Shown: positions 9,934-23,919 of the stretch, one piece after another | How the letters are laid out: each line of letters starts with the position of its first letter | Position numbering within the stretch: the first letter of the stretch is position 1 | Source: Plutella xylostella | Lineage: Eukaryota; Arthropoda; Insecta; Lepidoptera; Plutellidae | DNA length: 64,000 nucleotides | Assembly (NCBI RefSeq): GCF_932276165.1 | Contig: NC_063997.1 | Location: 6,954,001 to 7,018,000, forward strand | Direction of reading: 5' to 3' | Notes under the pieces: generated by a model | Seen by the model: only the letters and a program-made list of their open reading frames with translations | The model's database searches: none | Told to the model about the DNA's origin: nothing | Position numbers and translations under genes: made by a program

Positions 9934-12900
9934 GGTATCCTATTACGCGTAGCTTTTTGTATATACTGTAATTACTGTGTGTGTGGTCCCGTGAAAACCT
10001 AACCGTATATACAAATTTCCCATAATAAAGGCCAATCAATAAACGACAACGTGACCAGGACGACCAGCCCATACCTGGAAGCTATCCATTTACAGCGAGG
10101 CTCCAGAGAACGGGAAGTCGTGGGCAGACTAAAGTACACCTATACCTACCTAAATATAATCCATATTGTTACTTACGAACAACCTGCTTCAGGTAGAAAC
10201 AAGTTAATTATACACAAAAATCTGAACAGACAAGCAAAAATAATTAGTTAACAGTGGAATACGGCAAAAAATAATACTTATGAAATTCAAGCGGAATTTG
10301 AATTTATTTAGCTCGTTTTTAGTTTCAGCTTTAGCATTTGTGTTTTCGTTGAGTTAATTGTATTTTTTTTATCTTTACGCTTTAAACTTAATTATGAATG
10401 AGAAAATTTCGACGTTGTTTAATTCTTTAGCTTTTCAAACTTTTCATTTCAAAATTAAAAGGGTGAAACTAGTTGAGCGAGGCTTTAGAAAGTCTACTCA
10501 ATACAAATGTGGGTTTCCGTTAATTAAGTCAGAGTGTAATAAAAAAACTATTTAATCAAACGGGCTGTTGATTTGTGGGCGGTGGGCATATGCGCGATAC
10601 TTTTTGTATGATCAATACACATATTGGAATAATTTTGTACTTAATGTATTATTTAATGTATTAATTATGTGTAGTATTAATTATTTTTAGAATTAATACT
10701 AAAGTTTTTGCTTTAAATATGAGAAACTACTACTGCAACCACTACTACTACTATGAAATAGTTTATAATAAATTTTATGGCAAAAATTCATATTCATAGC
10801 AAAAACTTTGTCGCCGATTAGGTTCAGTAATGCAGGCGTGAGTTCGTCCACTGCTGGACATAGACTCCCAAGAAGCGAGACAACACTCTGGCCCTGTAGC
10901 ACGGGGCGCTATTAAGACTGCGCGATGTGATTGGGCGCGATGCAAAACTCTTGTCACGTCTTAAATACGCCCCGTACTAGCCCTTCTAGTTGCTAATTTT
11001 TAGTCAAATGGTATGTAAATAGACTACGTCTAAGAGGCTTCTCGTACTTAGGACTTTACCAATAAAAAGCATTGCACCTAATTAATTTTATACGCAAAAT
11101 TTTCAATTATAAATCACACCAAACTTAGTAAATATAAATCACATTTAATGGGAATACTTTCATAACGGTACATCTTATATTTTTATACAAGAAAATTTTG
11201 TAAAAAATACACATTAAACTGTTAATGTATATAGGATGCCTTAAAAGTATATCACTCTCAACTCAACTCAAATTATTAAAAAAATTGTCAAAAATTAACT
11301 ATTAAAAATACATAGCATTTGTTCTGAGAATTTTCTAAATAATATTTCCACACCAATAGGCATTAAAAATTGATACGTTAGCAACACAGACCCATATACT
11401 ATAGACAAGCAAATATTGCTCACGGATTTCCAAAACAGACAAAAGACATGCGTCACGCAACTCGTCATTCAGTAGTCAGTACACTTTTGTTCTACGACTT
11501 CTGAATATTCGGAAATTTTAATAAAAGTTTCTGTTCAGTAAAATATCACATGACCGACAAGGTTTCTATGGAAAAGATTTTTTTTCAATCATGAATTTTC
11601 ATTATTCGTAGAACAAAAGTTTTTAGAATGACTCTCAGACACCGGTTTTGGCTTACATCCTTTTTTAACACTCTGTATATTTAAATACGTGAAGTCGTTG
11701 ATATGGCAATCACCCTCTCACTATTGTATGTAAATTTTAATGCAGCCTGCGGCGGCTGAGCGGCCGATAAGGGCTAATAGAACCTCCCTCCATTAGGTGA
11801 AACTAGCCCATCGGACCGCACACACCGCACCTATTAACATACACATAGAGGTCATATTCAAATGAAGTTGTCTTGCGAGCACCGGTATGAAGTGATTTTG
11901 AATTTCTCACTGTAGGGTGTTGACTTGAGACTTTTATCATTTTAATGATATGACCTACCTTCTGTATGTATATGCGTACAGTGGGCTACAAAACAACCTG
12001 ACCCTACCTCAGTAGCAATGTCACTTTTCTTAACAAGGAGCATATCTCTGAATTACAATCACCGTAAGTAATAGTGTCCGGCATAGCTAACTTTGCAAAG
12101 GACACAAGCGTCAACTCCAAATAAAATTATTCTTTGTAATTTCTGAATCTGATGTTTAAGGATCCCACACACACGATCTAGTCTACCGTCAACTTTGACC
12201 AGGTTTGAGACCGCTTTAACTAGGGATGATACTTTCAAGTTCGCACATAACCTATTTCAGCCTGTGGCGCGTTATGCTACACATCCAGCGAACATTAAAT
12301 CACGAGTGGAATGAAATTGCCTTGAAGAGTGTGTAAGAAAGAAAAGAAAGTACTGATAGATATTAATGGCATTTCGTAAGTTCCCAGAAAAGACGAAGCG
12401 ACTTGTACTTGTTGCCACTAAAAGCTAAATAAATTCAATTTACCATCGCGTCAAGTTTTAAGAGCTATTCTTTGAAGTCCAAATGGTCAAGGGTCAAACA
12501 TGTCTCACAGAGAAAGCATCCAATTTTCACAGTTGTACTTTTTTTACTGGACAATACTCAAAGAAATGGCTGACAAAACCATTGTATTGTATAAACGAGT
12601 ATACTTTCGATATGGTACCAACTCTGAAATCGAGAAAACGAACAGCTACTTCGTAATTAGGCTAAAACTGTAAAAAATATGTCTGATCTAATTTAACTCT
12701 AAACCTGTTTTAAATAATTTGGTACATTACAATTAGAAAATTAAATGAATTACAATTAGAACCATGTACGAGTCCCAAATCCTGTTTATCCCCTAATTTT
12801 CAATTATTACTAAAATTGCGTCGAATCTGTAAATCGAAGCATCACTTTCTGGCTGTCCCGAAATAGATCTACTTCGCTTTGTATTTAATAAAGTGCCGCT

Positions 12901-13480
12901 GTTGAATTATTGGAAAGGGCAAATCATCGTTTTCAGTAAGTAATGAGATTTAAATTTCAGAACATTCGGCCACCGGAAACCGGAGACCCTCGACATTTTA
13001 AATGTCATCGTATATTTTAAATCTATTCAATTTCGATTTTTGTGATCTACGCTGCCGTAGTCATATTCAGAACTGTATGGGGTCGTTATCTTTTACGACG
13101 GCGTACTAAAGCCAAAAGATATCCAAGCTAGATAAGTTAGATAGGAGTACCGACATAGAGACAACCACGACCGCAAATGTGGGTTTGTCCCCGTCAACAA
13201 GTGATGAGCGGGCACAGAAATACATTTCACTTTTGTCTTATTATACCCAGTGGACTTTTAAGGAATTATTAAGACTGAAACTTATTGAGTAGGTACCTAT
13301 TGATATAGTCTGAGAGGTAGCTAGCCGAGCATTTTTTTTTAATGTAAGCAACAACCCACTAATACGCAAAGAAGCGTGGTGGGGGTACTCCTCTCACTAA
13401 TGGGGGGATATGTTTTAAAATCTCCGAAAGGGTGCAGAAAGGTCCCCACGATTACAAAAGTAAGATAGATTGACTGTATA
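9934..13480. other. Intergenic DNA with scattered repeat fragments
   Basis: No gene is recognised. About 10815-10960 contains CCACTGCTGGACATAGACTC, a phrase typical of lepidopteran LINE 3' ends, and is probably a retrotransposon scrap. A diverged palindromic element lies at 11480-11675. Confidence 0.4.
11480..11675. mobile_element. Diverged relative of MITE family A
   Basis: The core (TCACATGACCGACAAGG, then TTTCTATGG) matches the centre of family A, and the right end (TTGGCTTACATCC ... AACACTCTG then TA) is a mutated version of its terminus. Inner arms carry a distinct inverted pair, CTTTTGTTCTACGA and TCGTAGAACAAAAG. The left terminus was not found, so the start is approximate. Confidence 0.55.
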
Positions 13481-13489
13481 TATATCATC

Positions 13490-13600
13490 AACACCAGCCC
13501 GTAATTGTCAACTGCTAGACATAGGTTTCTCCTAAGGAGCGTTACATCACTCGGTCTTCAGCATTCTTAATTCAGCCACTGCTGGCTACTAGTCTAACGG
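13490..13600. repeat. Probable LINE 3'-end scrap
   Basis: The phrase ACTGCTAGACATAGGTTTCT and the following CTAAGGAGCG resemble the 3' region of lepidopteran LINEs, similar to the scrap near 10830. Assigned from memory of common lepidopteran repeats. Confidence 0.35.
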
Positions 13601-13895
13601 CTACTAGTCTAAAGTCCGTATACATAAAGAAAGCTGGAAACTAATAAGCGCTTTCTTTCCCATACTTTGCCGAACCAGCTCTAATAAGCATTGGTAAAAT
13701 ATCTATAGTAAAGAAAGCTACCAGCTTTATTTCTGTATTCAGCCTTAGGTCGTCGGTCCAGCTGGACGGCGAGTGTTCCACGCTACCGTCGCCTGGAAAC
13801 TGCACGTGGTACGCATCCGAGTGATTTACACCACTAGTCATAGTTTCTTCGGTATGAATGATAAAAGTATATTTTTTTATAGCCTGGTTTGTGTC

Positions 13896-14048
13896 TCACT
13901 GCTGGGCAAAGGCCTCCTTATATTTGGTCCAACGATCGCGATCCTCCACCACTTCGGACCACTCAGGTAGGAACTTGTCCAAGTCGTCCCGCCATCTCCG
14001 CCTAGGTCTTCCTGCGCGCCGACGTCCGTCATTGGGCACCCACTTCTC
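13896..14048 (-). pseudogene. LINE ORF2 C-terminal fragment
   Basis: Read on the - strand, 14048-13896 encodes about 50 residues including RRRAGRPRRRWRDDLDKFLP and DRDRWTKYKEAFAQQ, then a stop. A basic stretch, RWRDDLD, and a closing W-x-A/S-x-x-EAFAQQ are typical of the extreme C-terminus of endonuclease/reverse-transcriptase proteins of non-LTR retrotransposons. Nothing of the RT or endonuclease remains upstream, as expected for a relic. The frame is open throughout this short segment. Confidence 0.75.
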
Positions 14049-14511
14049 GGTGACAACATAAATATTGATAAATAATTGAAAATTAATTTAAGCCGTGAAT
14101 AAAACTATCGGTATAAAAGCGCAAGTCCAACGGGTCCGAACTCACTGCACAGCAGAGATTGTGCGCACATGTATGCATGTGGCACCAAATTAGCATCTTA
14201 TTTTCCAAATATTGAACACATTTGTTTAATCTAGCTAGAATCTACGCTCTAAAACTTACAGAATCTGCAAATAATCTGCCAATAGAGGCTATTTAGAAAA
14301 TCGACTTTGGATGTTTCAAATTCAATTGGGAAAGAAAATGTAAGGATAGTGGATTTACTTAATAGGTACAATTTTACATGTCATTTAGCTTTCTAAACCT
14401 CTATTCACACGGTCGTTTTAGCGGTAAAAGATGTGCTTCTAAGAGAAAACCCAAAAGTACCTATTTAATCAAATCTTAATTATACTTTATATTTGAAAGC
14501 AATCTTACTTA

Positions 14512-15061
14512 GGGTGGATTCGTCCAAACATCTCGTTACACGAGAATAACTATACCGGAATAAAATTTATACGCGAGTAAATATCTGGGATAAGTACATT
14601 TGCATTCTACCAAGTTATACCATGATTAATTGAATGAACGAGGAACGAAACTATACTGCAACTAAAATAAAAATAGCTGCGTTTTCAAAGCATGCAATAG
14701 AAATGACATGCCAACTTAGTTTGAATGGATTATAATAGTAGGAAATTGTTTATGTTTTAATATTTTATTCGCTGTTGTTATTCTGAGAATTTGCCTTTTA
14801 ACGTACTTTTCTTTATGATTTGACAGATGTGTTTATATGTCATTATGACGGTTTTCTTATCAGCTGATGTGCTGCCGCCATTACAAAATTACTCTCAGAT
14901 AAGCTCGTTACACGGTCAATTTTGGCGGTATAACATTTTATTCTTGGGATAAGCTACTTATCTTGGTTTCAGGTTTGGTAGAATGCAAAATCTGCTTACT
15001 CGCGAGTAACTGGTAGTTTACTCTCGAGTAAAAAGTTACTCGACGTTGGTCGAATCCGCCC
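14512..15061. mobile_element. PIF/Harbinger-type MITE (550 bp)
   Basis: The ends GGGTGGATTCG and CGAATCCGCCC are inverted repeats with one mismatch, and TTA flanks both (14509-14511 and 15062-15064). A 3-bp TTA duplication and GGG-starting ends fit PIF/Harbinger. Subterminal motifs also mirror each other: CTCGTTACACG and ACTCGCGAGTAA/CTCGAGTAA, and GCATTCTACCAAG against TTGGTAGAATGC. No transposase frame is present, so it must have been moved in trans. Confidence 0.8.
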
Positions 15062-15064
15062 TTA

Positions 15065-16431
15065 GCGTAAAAAAACCGTTTTACCGGTGCTTAAAAGACA
15101 AAAATATATTATTTTTGGCCACTTCTCTGTTTCCACAATTGAAATGCGTAATGGGTACAATAATAAGTTGAGCAGATAATTTGCAGATAAAATAAAATCG
15201 GTTTTCTTGTTTTAATATTCAGTGGCTGTCGACCGTTCAATTTGACTCCAGAGCCGGGGGTAGGGCTCCAAACTTTGCTACTGCGTAGCGAACGATTTAA
15301 TTTCGGAATCTACAAAATGAATTTAGAGTCAGTCAGTGCGGAAATTTCAATAGTTTTGACCTGAATCCTCAATCTCAATGGAGAAAAGTTTTTTTTTTCT
15401 GTCAAAAGTAGGTGGTTACGATCTTTTGTAAAATTTTATGAAGACTTTAACTTATTTTGACAGGTTTCAGGCCCGAGGTGCAATTAAATAAGCTATGTAG
15501 TGGTAAAATAGTGTGTTCATATGTTTCATATCGGCCAATTATATATTTTTTAAACTAGTTCTACTTATACTATTTTATAACTGTAAGTTAATAAACGACG
15601 TAACTTCGAAAAATATTCTACGCAAGACCAAGCAAACAGAATAAGCAAAGTCCACTAGACGCCCGTTATCATTAATATCTAGACTATCGCAGTCTTCTTT
15701 TTCCCATAATTTATAAAAGCGCTGAAAACAGAGCCAATTTGTAAAAGCAGAGACTATTCCAGCTTCTTTTTTTCGCAAAACAACATGGTTCCTTTTCAAT
15801 GCTTTCTCGAGTATCCGAGCCAGCTGAGACCTGTGGGAGTGTTCGCTCACAAAGGAAGCGGGTCAACTGCGTGATTATCGATACATGGCGAGGACAATGC
15901 CACGGATAATTATTCAATTAGTAGCCCGAACCGTGCCCGGCCAATAAAATAGCTGCCCATTTAACTTTCGTGCCCCTTTCGAGCCGACCCACCCTCGATG
16001 GCAGCTATCGTTCACTCTTTGATTATTCCACAATGTGGAAACCCTGGAAACAGATTCCGCCGACACGCCCTGTTATTTTAGGTCATCTTTTGCACAACTC
16101 TCATAATACGAAAACGAAATTTCTTTTTCTTTTTTCCGTTCGTTCGCTTATGTAGCCAGCCAGGACCTTTGAAATATATTTCTTACAAAAATAAGGCTTG
16201 AACAAAGGCGGTTTTGTTTCACACCAAACAAATGCTATCATTCCATTAGGCATATAAAGACAAGTCTACCTATAGGTAAGTAGTGGAGGGAGAGCCGGAC
16301 TCATGATAAATCTGTGAACAAATTGTAGGAGCCAAGGAAAAAGTGTAGCCACCCATGATTAATGTACCTCGGTAAGGAAGGCGGTGGCCGTTTGCATTTC
16401 ATTACCGACATCTTTGATATTTGTATTTTTA
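15065..16431. other. Intergenic DNA, nothing recognised
   Basis: Open frames near 15575-15917 have no recognisable domain. The base composition is ordinary for the window. Confidence 0.4.
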
Positions 16432-16433
16432 TA

Positions 16434-16693
16434 CAGGATGTTGCAAAAAGGGTATACTAAGCCGAAACCTACATGTGCAGCATGGTATATCTAAGCCCGA
16501 AACTGAAATCAGAATTTCACAATTCACGAAAAAAAAAGTCTTTCTTCATACTAAAAAGTCACGTGACCAACAAAGTTTCTATGGAAAATGAAAAAAAAAA
16601 TCGCGAATTTTTAAATTCTGATTTCAGTTTCGGGCTTAGATATACCATGCTGCACATGTAGGTTTCGGTTTAGCAACTTTTTGCAACACCCTG
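16434..16693. mobile_element. Palindromic MITE family A, copy 3 (complete)
   Basis: This 260-bp element has TA on both flanks. It starts CAGGATGTTGCAAAAAGGG and ends TTTTTGCAACACCCTG, with the same nested arms as copy 2 and the central GTCACGTGAC with ACCAACAAAG after it. Two short overlapping frames in it are artefacts of the palindrome. Confidence 0.85.
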
Positions 16694-17860
16694 TATAAAA
16701 AGAACACTCATTTTTATTGCCACCATTGATTTAGTGAAACAATGAACCATCATTTCGGAAGTCAACACAAAAATTGCTGATGTATGTTAGCGGTTAATTT
16801 TATTCAACAATAAAAGCAGACGAATCCTAACCAAATAATGTTTACCTACAATTACCGAGTGACTTGTTCGTTAATAAAAAATGTGTTTGTACAGAATCCA
16901 ACTGCCAGCCAGCCGGGGACGCCCCTCGGATCAACCCCGGCTTTATAGAAAATAAATTTTAGCTTCTATAATTAAATTGAGCTCATTAGCGAGAGGTTCT
17001 TTCTCCTTTACTTCTTTCATTTCCATTGATATTGAATGCCCAATAAATTAGAGCTGGTTATAGAATTGCTATTTAGGTCAACATGTTTTAAACTAGGTAT
17101 TTGTGAAATAATTAATTGGTAAATACTTATTGTTTGTTTAACTTTCTATTATGCATTTTAATTTAGATGAGTTTATCATTATGTTATTAAGTATAATTAT
17201 TATTTGAATGATTTGAAGAAATATGTTAATTGGCCTCCAGACACTAATTTAGAGATCCAAGAAACGTAATGCTACAATCTTTAAATAATACAAATCATTC
17301 AAAATACCTTATAAATAATTTATTAAATAGTTTCTACATTAAAATATATATAGAAGTTACCATCCATAAACTTATGAGAGGAAACTATTTCCGATTCCCT
17401 CTAGACCGATGATATTATGGATGGTATTTACCATAGAACAACGCGGACTCGGGTGTACCCTCGGGAAGCGTCATAGCGATCTTTCTTGATACAAAAAAGT
17501 CTGCCAATTTTTGCGGGGGGAAATTTTACCGTTTACCATGATTATGTCTCATGGGACATATCATTATGAGTTTTAATTCCCAGCAATAAGGGTTACGTGA
17601 AGTGACATTTAATAATGAACACAGTGTCTTCATTTTTCTTGCCAATGGATGTAACAATTATCGATAAGTGTTATCGATGAATTCGAGAACATGGGTTAGA
17701 AATACTAATTTCAAATTAATTAGGTATAGTTAAATTTAATTAGGAATGATTAATAAACGAAGTCACCCGCTTTTCGCTGTACATTATTTTATACTCACGT
17801 GATAGGTCGCGAGCCGTATCGCCGTTTTTGAATGAGTACAATGTACTGAAGTTGTCGAGT
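16694..17860. other. AT-rich intergenic DNA
   Basis: No gene is recognised. A 23-bp motif at 17432-17454 (ATAGAACAACGCGGACTCGG core) recurs at 27223-27245 and 47047-47068. Confidence 0.4.
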
Positions 17861-17864
17861 AAGT

Positions 17865-18125
17865 GGGCAACCCGACGGTCAGATGCTTTCAAGCTGCCCC
17901 TTCGGGCGGCCTCTGACTAGGCTTAACGACTGCTGCCGAAGCAGCAACCGGGACCCAACGGCTTAACGTCCCGTCCGAAGCACGGAAGCGTCCAGAAAAG
18001 AACCATTTGAAATCGGTAACTCATGCTGTACCTACCAATGGCTGACCGTGTCAGTTGTTGCTTAACCTCAGTGATCAGTTACGATTACTGAAGCCAATTC
18101 GACTACGGACGCTTCCCAACTATGA
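17865..18125. repeat. GC-richer block, probable interspersed repeat
   Basis: A block with CCCCTTCGGGCGGCCTCTGA and CAACGGCTTAACGTCCCG then TCCGAAGCACGGAAGCG stands out from its AT-rich surroundings. Sequences of this style recur near LINE 3' ends in insects, from memory. No second copy was found in this window, so the assignment is uncertain. Confidence 0.35.
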
Positions 18126-21100
18126 CCTTTTTTGTCGATTAATACATATCTACATACGGTACATCACTATTGCATTTTTTTCACATTGGTTGCTAGACAA
18201 CGGCTAATAACAATAAACCGTGACCAAATCTGTGATCAAATCCGGAATCCGGATATTCTATGAATTGAAGCTGTCATTTTAGTATGTAAACAAATCATTT
18301 TCTATGAAACGAACGCTTTGCCAACTAGATTGAGTCTAGTGAAAATTGAGACTGCAACTAGTTTTTATAAATCGGTGGGCCTTTCTGGCCTACCACCCCG
18401 CCAGAGGGGAACGTCTGCCTATTTCGTCTCCAGACCATTCATACTCAATGGTATTTACAGTTGTCAAATTGTCAAATCTTCAACAAACATTTGACGTGGC
18501 CTCAGTCCAATAAAGGGTAGCCGCCATCGCCGTTCCACTGGGCCATTCTTCTTTGATACCTTTTATGTTCAGCATATATTTATGATATTTTGTCATCTAC
18601 AGCTAAATATGTAGGTATAATTGTATGTTTGTAACAAATAACAATATAAGCGATTTAAAAAATGTTTTCACTTTTAAACTTACGGCCTACGTAGAGTGAA
18701 AACTGAGTACCAAACACGACTTGGGTCTATAAATATGAAAGAAAAAAAGAAACATTTATTTGACACACTGAACAATAAAATAAAAAAAATTAATAATACT
18801 AAAAATATATTTAAAAAACAGAAAATAATACAATACAAACAAACAAGGTTGCTGTCCAGAGCGTCAAAAAGGCACCAGCTCAGCATGTGCTCAGCATATG
18901 TTTCTGTTTTATTGATATTATAATGTTTCTAGCACTATGCCAACTCAACATTATCTCTACAAAACAAAGCAACACAAGTGATGGAAAAAGCTAGTATTTT
19001 TCGTGGTACTTATGTAAATGTGGTAGGTAAGTAGTATTGGACAAGAGAGGCAGCGGTTCTGGGAAAAAAGCTAATATTGTTTGTGGTATTTAGCAGTGGA
19101 AGCGACAGGCAGCGCCCGCGGGCCAGTTTACACGGTCGTGCATGTCGATGGCGGGCACATGTGGCAGCTACTTTTATGTCCACCCTTGTCCGGTCACTTA
19201 GATGAATTTTATCGAACCCCGTCCGCCGCTCGTAAAGCGTTTTTATTATTTGAAGTGTTTCGAATACGGCCACTATGCTAGTCAGGTTTTCTATCAACCT
19301 TAATATTCTGCGTCTCTTATCGTTGTGATGAAGTGAGCTACGTGACTCCACGTCTGCTGGTTTGGGCCACGCCGGCTCCCAGTGCTGAGTTCAGCTTTTG
19401 CTAGATTCGGTCTTCCCCGGTTGTATTATTTGCTACTTCTAGAGTTTGTCATACTGATAAAAAAATGATAAGCAAGATCAATAAAAAACCGAATGTCCTC
19501 TGTAAATACAAGACACTATTGGGCATTATTATGTTTCACATGAGAAATTAATAAAACGACAAATAAAGATACTTTAAAAATCAGATACGCAGATAAAGCG
19601 TTTTCCGGTAACCAAGATTTAAAGGCCATTAATACAGACGTCAAAATTTCATATTCGGAATGCTTTAATAGTGCCTGCAGCTGATGCCGGTTAAAACAAA
19701 GATATTCCGTCACCGGCCCACTGGTTCGAAAATTGAAAGCGTGATCTGAGAGCGGATGCGGCTGGCATGACTGGCATCTTAACGGTTTTTTTCTTCGATT
19801 ATATCTGTTTGAGAATTTATATTAAGTTTTTTATTGACGACGACGTTAGCGCAATCTTGCAGTTCGGAGAAAAGAACATGACGTTGTGATTGCCATAGCG
19901 AGATTTAACTGATAGGTACATAATATTTACTATGGAGCTCTTTCTCATACTAAGTTCTAATCATTAGAACAGTACAAAAAGGGATTTTATCCTTTACCAG
20001 ACAACCTTTTGCACCACAATCTTACGTACCTTTTTTAGAAATTAGTCAGCTGGAGGCGTTTAGATCCAAAATAGAGTACACTTATAGGCTCAACTGCGTC
20101 TAGTGCTAAATCTAAACCTAGTCTAGGAAGACGCACTTGTCCTGTTAATAGGATTTGTCAGTTCATTTACTGCGACATGCTCCAGACGGCTACAGAACCT
20201 AGAGCGACAACAGTTGCAGAACGGAAGGATGAACAAACAATAGCAGCCTTTGTGCCATTGGCATTAAAGTATTTTATGGTGTTTCAGGGCTATGTTACGG
20301 TGAAAGTTCTGTAACAGAATAATCCATATTTTATTCGTTTCGTCAGAACCAGAAGTACTTCTGAAATGTGTACTTAACCTTCACCCAATATTATTATATA
20401 TTAATTATACGTAGTCCTTAATTACAACTACAATAAGGGTACGCAATGTTCGCAATGTTCTACATACATTTAGGAGCATAATCATTTTCTTCTTACTTGG
20501 ACCATGATTACGGTGGTCATGAGTCGTTGACACTCAGAAAATTATTATTATATTGGAAAAAATATATTATTATATTGATTAATATCAGTTTAAAATCGGT
20601 TTATCACCACACGGATACAATGTGGAGAAGTCCTTAATTATATTTACTAAATACCCACTGCAATGGTAATCATCGGGATAATACTAATTTCGTCCGTGCA
20701 ATAGCGGAAGGGACACAAATCTTACGACGAGTCATTAAACTCAAGACAACTTCGTGAGGAAATTATGCCATTGTACTGGAGTAGGTATACGTATATTGCG
20801 GCATAAATATGAAGAGAGGCTAGGAAATACTTAGGGCAGTTTACGCAATTTAATTTAATTTGCATTCCAAACTCATAGCACTAAATGAACAGTGGTTTAA
20901 GGAGGTTTCGTAACTGACAGGAATGCACGGGAGGCTCATTTGTGAATTAATGGTCGGGTTTACTCTCACTTGGAATCAGATTAATATAGGAGTTTAAATT
21001 ATATTTTCCACACATTTTATTGTTTAACACTTCAGGTGGACTGTGCCCAAAATAGCACATTTCAAAAGAACTTGTCACTTTAGTAACATGGTATACTTTA

Positions 21101-23777
21101 CTAAAGTGATGCTAATCTGAATAAGCCTTTTAATTATTATATTTCCCATAACTATACGTGATATTCGATAAGTGTAAAGCTATAGATAGTACATATTTCA
21201 ACATGTAAATTATTCGACCAAGAACTTAATAGTCAGTGAGAAGTTACGTCAAAATGTCATTATCTAAGTGGAAGTAGGGCAGCAAGGAGAGTGTTTTAAC
21301 TTAATGGTCGCCTAGCACGTCCCGCCTTGTCACTTAGGTCAGACGGCAAATTAAGGTTATGTTCTAGAAGGTACTAGAAGTGACAACTGGTTTCTAAGGA
21401 ATCTAATATAGTGCAAATGTGTCCATCTAGGAATTACAGCGTGGAGAGGTGCGAATTGTCGGCTGACGACATGTAGTTGCTGCTGATGAAATGTCGCTAC
21501 TTCACTACTGGTTTCTATGTTGTTCTATGGAATTTATTAAGCACCTAGCGCTATGTCGTAAGACAACACCTTCATAGAAATACACGGAAGCATACGTAGT
21601 GACGTCGTTAGCGACACGTTTGCTGCTACTTCATGCCGTGCCCCGCCAAACAGTACCTTTAGGCTTATGCGATGGCGATTAATCGTTGATCTCCGTTTAT
21701 TACCTAATAGTGAAATTGTTGGCGTTGCAGCGTACATTGCTGTGATAGTCAATTTGCGTGATGTTGGCAATCAATTGTGCTCTAATCAAGTATTTATGAG
21801 AATACGCGGGAGACCGGCATGACTGACCGACGTCATAGAATACGAAATTTGATTTCGCCTGTGGTGATAAATAAATCACGCTGTATGTGACATCCTAAAT
21901 CACTTTTGTGTGGCCCTACTCTGATTCAACGGCAAAGGCACGGCGATAAAATAACCAGAGTACCTAAGTCTGTAAGCGTTTCTTATCCTGAAACCTCCTG
22001 AAAGGTTCATCATTAGATCATAGTCAAATACAAAGTCACAAACCATTACATATTTTGTGTGTGTACTTACTTATACAAGAGTGCATCGGTGAAATATGAT
22101 TTCGATGCAGTTTTTTTAAGAGGTGCAAGATCAAGAGTATTGTGTATGATAAAAATAAGTATACTTCTCTATGGATAATACACGGTGGAATTGTATCAGT
22201 GATGTTCCCTTTGCCATGAAAACGCACTTTGACCCAACATAGACCACCCAGTATTTGTTGAGCATTCGCGGGTAAACACGTCGCGGGCGTCCTCGCAGAA
22301 TTCAACACGAGAATTGAAGTCAGGAATTGAAAATTCTAGAATATAGCCGCGTCTACACAAACTGGGAACTGCAAACACTTGTGCAGGTACCTACAACTTA
22401 TTGGCATACCTACCTAGTTTTTACATGTGAGAAGTTTTTACACTGATTGCCTATAAGTTCACAGCATATTTTTTTACAGACGAGTACTAAAACTTTTTAC
22501 TGCGTTGCTATTGGTCCTAACAATAACCCATCTCACTCTGTCAATATTGGAAAAACATACTCAGTACCTGTTTGTTAAAATAATTGACTATAGTTTTATT
22601 TAGTGAAGTTCTGTGCTGTGTGTGTCAGTAGTTAGTTGTCTCGAATTTAGGTTTTATAATATGTATCATAATTTCCTTAAACACAAACGGCTTGTAAAAG
22701 GAACGTGAATTGACAAGATCGATGGGTAGAGAGTGGCTAGAAATATTAGTTCAATGGAGAGAGGCGAATTTCTTTGTTTCTGTAAAGGTCATCATTCGTG
22801 TTAGCCTCTTCTAAACCGAGATGGACTAACAGTCTATGAATACGGGGAAGTACATTGTATACTGTAATTTTAAAAACGAATTATGTAAGGAATTATATGT
22901 TTTATCAAATACACTACATCGACCTGCAGTGATGCATCCTTATTACGCCTTAATAGATCCTCTACCTCCTTGCACTGAAAAGACAACTCCGACAAATGAA
23001 AAGCTGCACAAGTACGAACGTTTTCATTAGTGTCTTCATTTGTGCAATTACTTGGGACAATTGCACCGCTGTTGATGGGAGCGGTGATTAGGGGAACAAG
23101 ACCCTTTGCTGTGTTGTTAGAGACAAGTTTGTATAATTCGCTTCGAGATTAAATTGCAGTGTTCTTTTGTTTATGTAGGACTAATGCGCCTGACATTGGT
23201 TTGGTGACGTTACTGGATTGTGGACAATTTGTTTGTAAGAACTACGAATAATAATTCTAGGTACCAAAACTAATGGAGAAAACTGAGTAAATGTACAAAA
23301 TATGTTGTGCAGATTGTTTTGTACCAAAATTTCCTCCCTTCCACCTTCTTCTTCTCCATTCCCGCTACTCCTCCGAGTAGTCTGGGGCTGACCTCAGGCG
23401 CTTCCATCCTTCTCTGTTGAGCTCTGGCCACGACTTCCCCTTTTCTTAGGACTCACACTTCCACCTTGATAAAATAAGATAATTTTGTCAAAAAAAAATA
23501 AGCCTAATATTATTCTAGAAAAAAAATATTTCAATTTAAAAAGGAATAGGTACCTGTGAGCTTTAATTTTATAAAACTTGGTACCATAAAGTCTCATTTG
23601 TCCGCAGTTGATTGCAATTCTGAATGAAGATTGACGAAAGCTGCTCATTTCCTTTCACAGTCTGTTGTATAGAGCGAAGACGAGCCCGTAAACACTTCCT
23701 GCGCTGTCTCTATGTACGGTCATGTGCAGAGAAACCTGACCCCTCTCTCATAGTAGCAATGTAAGTCAGCCAAATAT
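18126..23777. other. Intergenic DNA, no gene seen
   Basis: Several frames of 60-113 residues occur (for example 19010-19351 on the - strand), but none has a recognisable domain. About 19080-19260 is GC-richer than its surroundings. Nothing else was noted. Confidence 0.4.
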
Positions 23778-23778
23778 A

Positions 23779-23911
23779 CAATGTGTTGTTTTTCGAACCC
23801 GACAAACTTTAAGGGTGTATTCTACGAGTGATTTAATCGAGAAAACATATGTGGGGTCAAATCTCAATATTCTACCCTAAAAGTTTGTCGGGTTCGAAAA
23901 ACAACACATTG
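23779..23911. mobile_element. MITE family B (complete, 133 bp)
   Basis: Terminal inverted repeats of about 38 bp start CAATGTGTTGTTTTTCGAA and continue through CCCGACAAACTTT, with one insertion in one arm. TA flanks both ends. The middle carries CATATGTGGGGTCAAATCTC, shared with the partial copy at 4755-4853. Confidence 0.8.
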
Positions 23912-23919
23912 TATATATA

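Noticed and set aside
19010..19351. 113-residue frame on the - strand
   Set aside because: No domain, no splice support; likely chance in a GC-richer patch.
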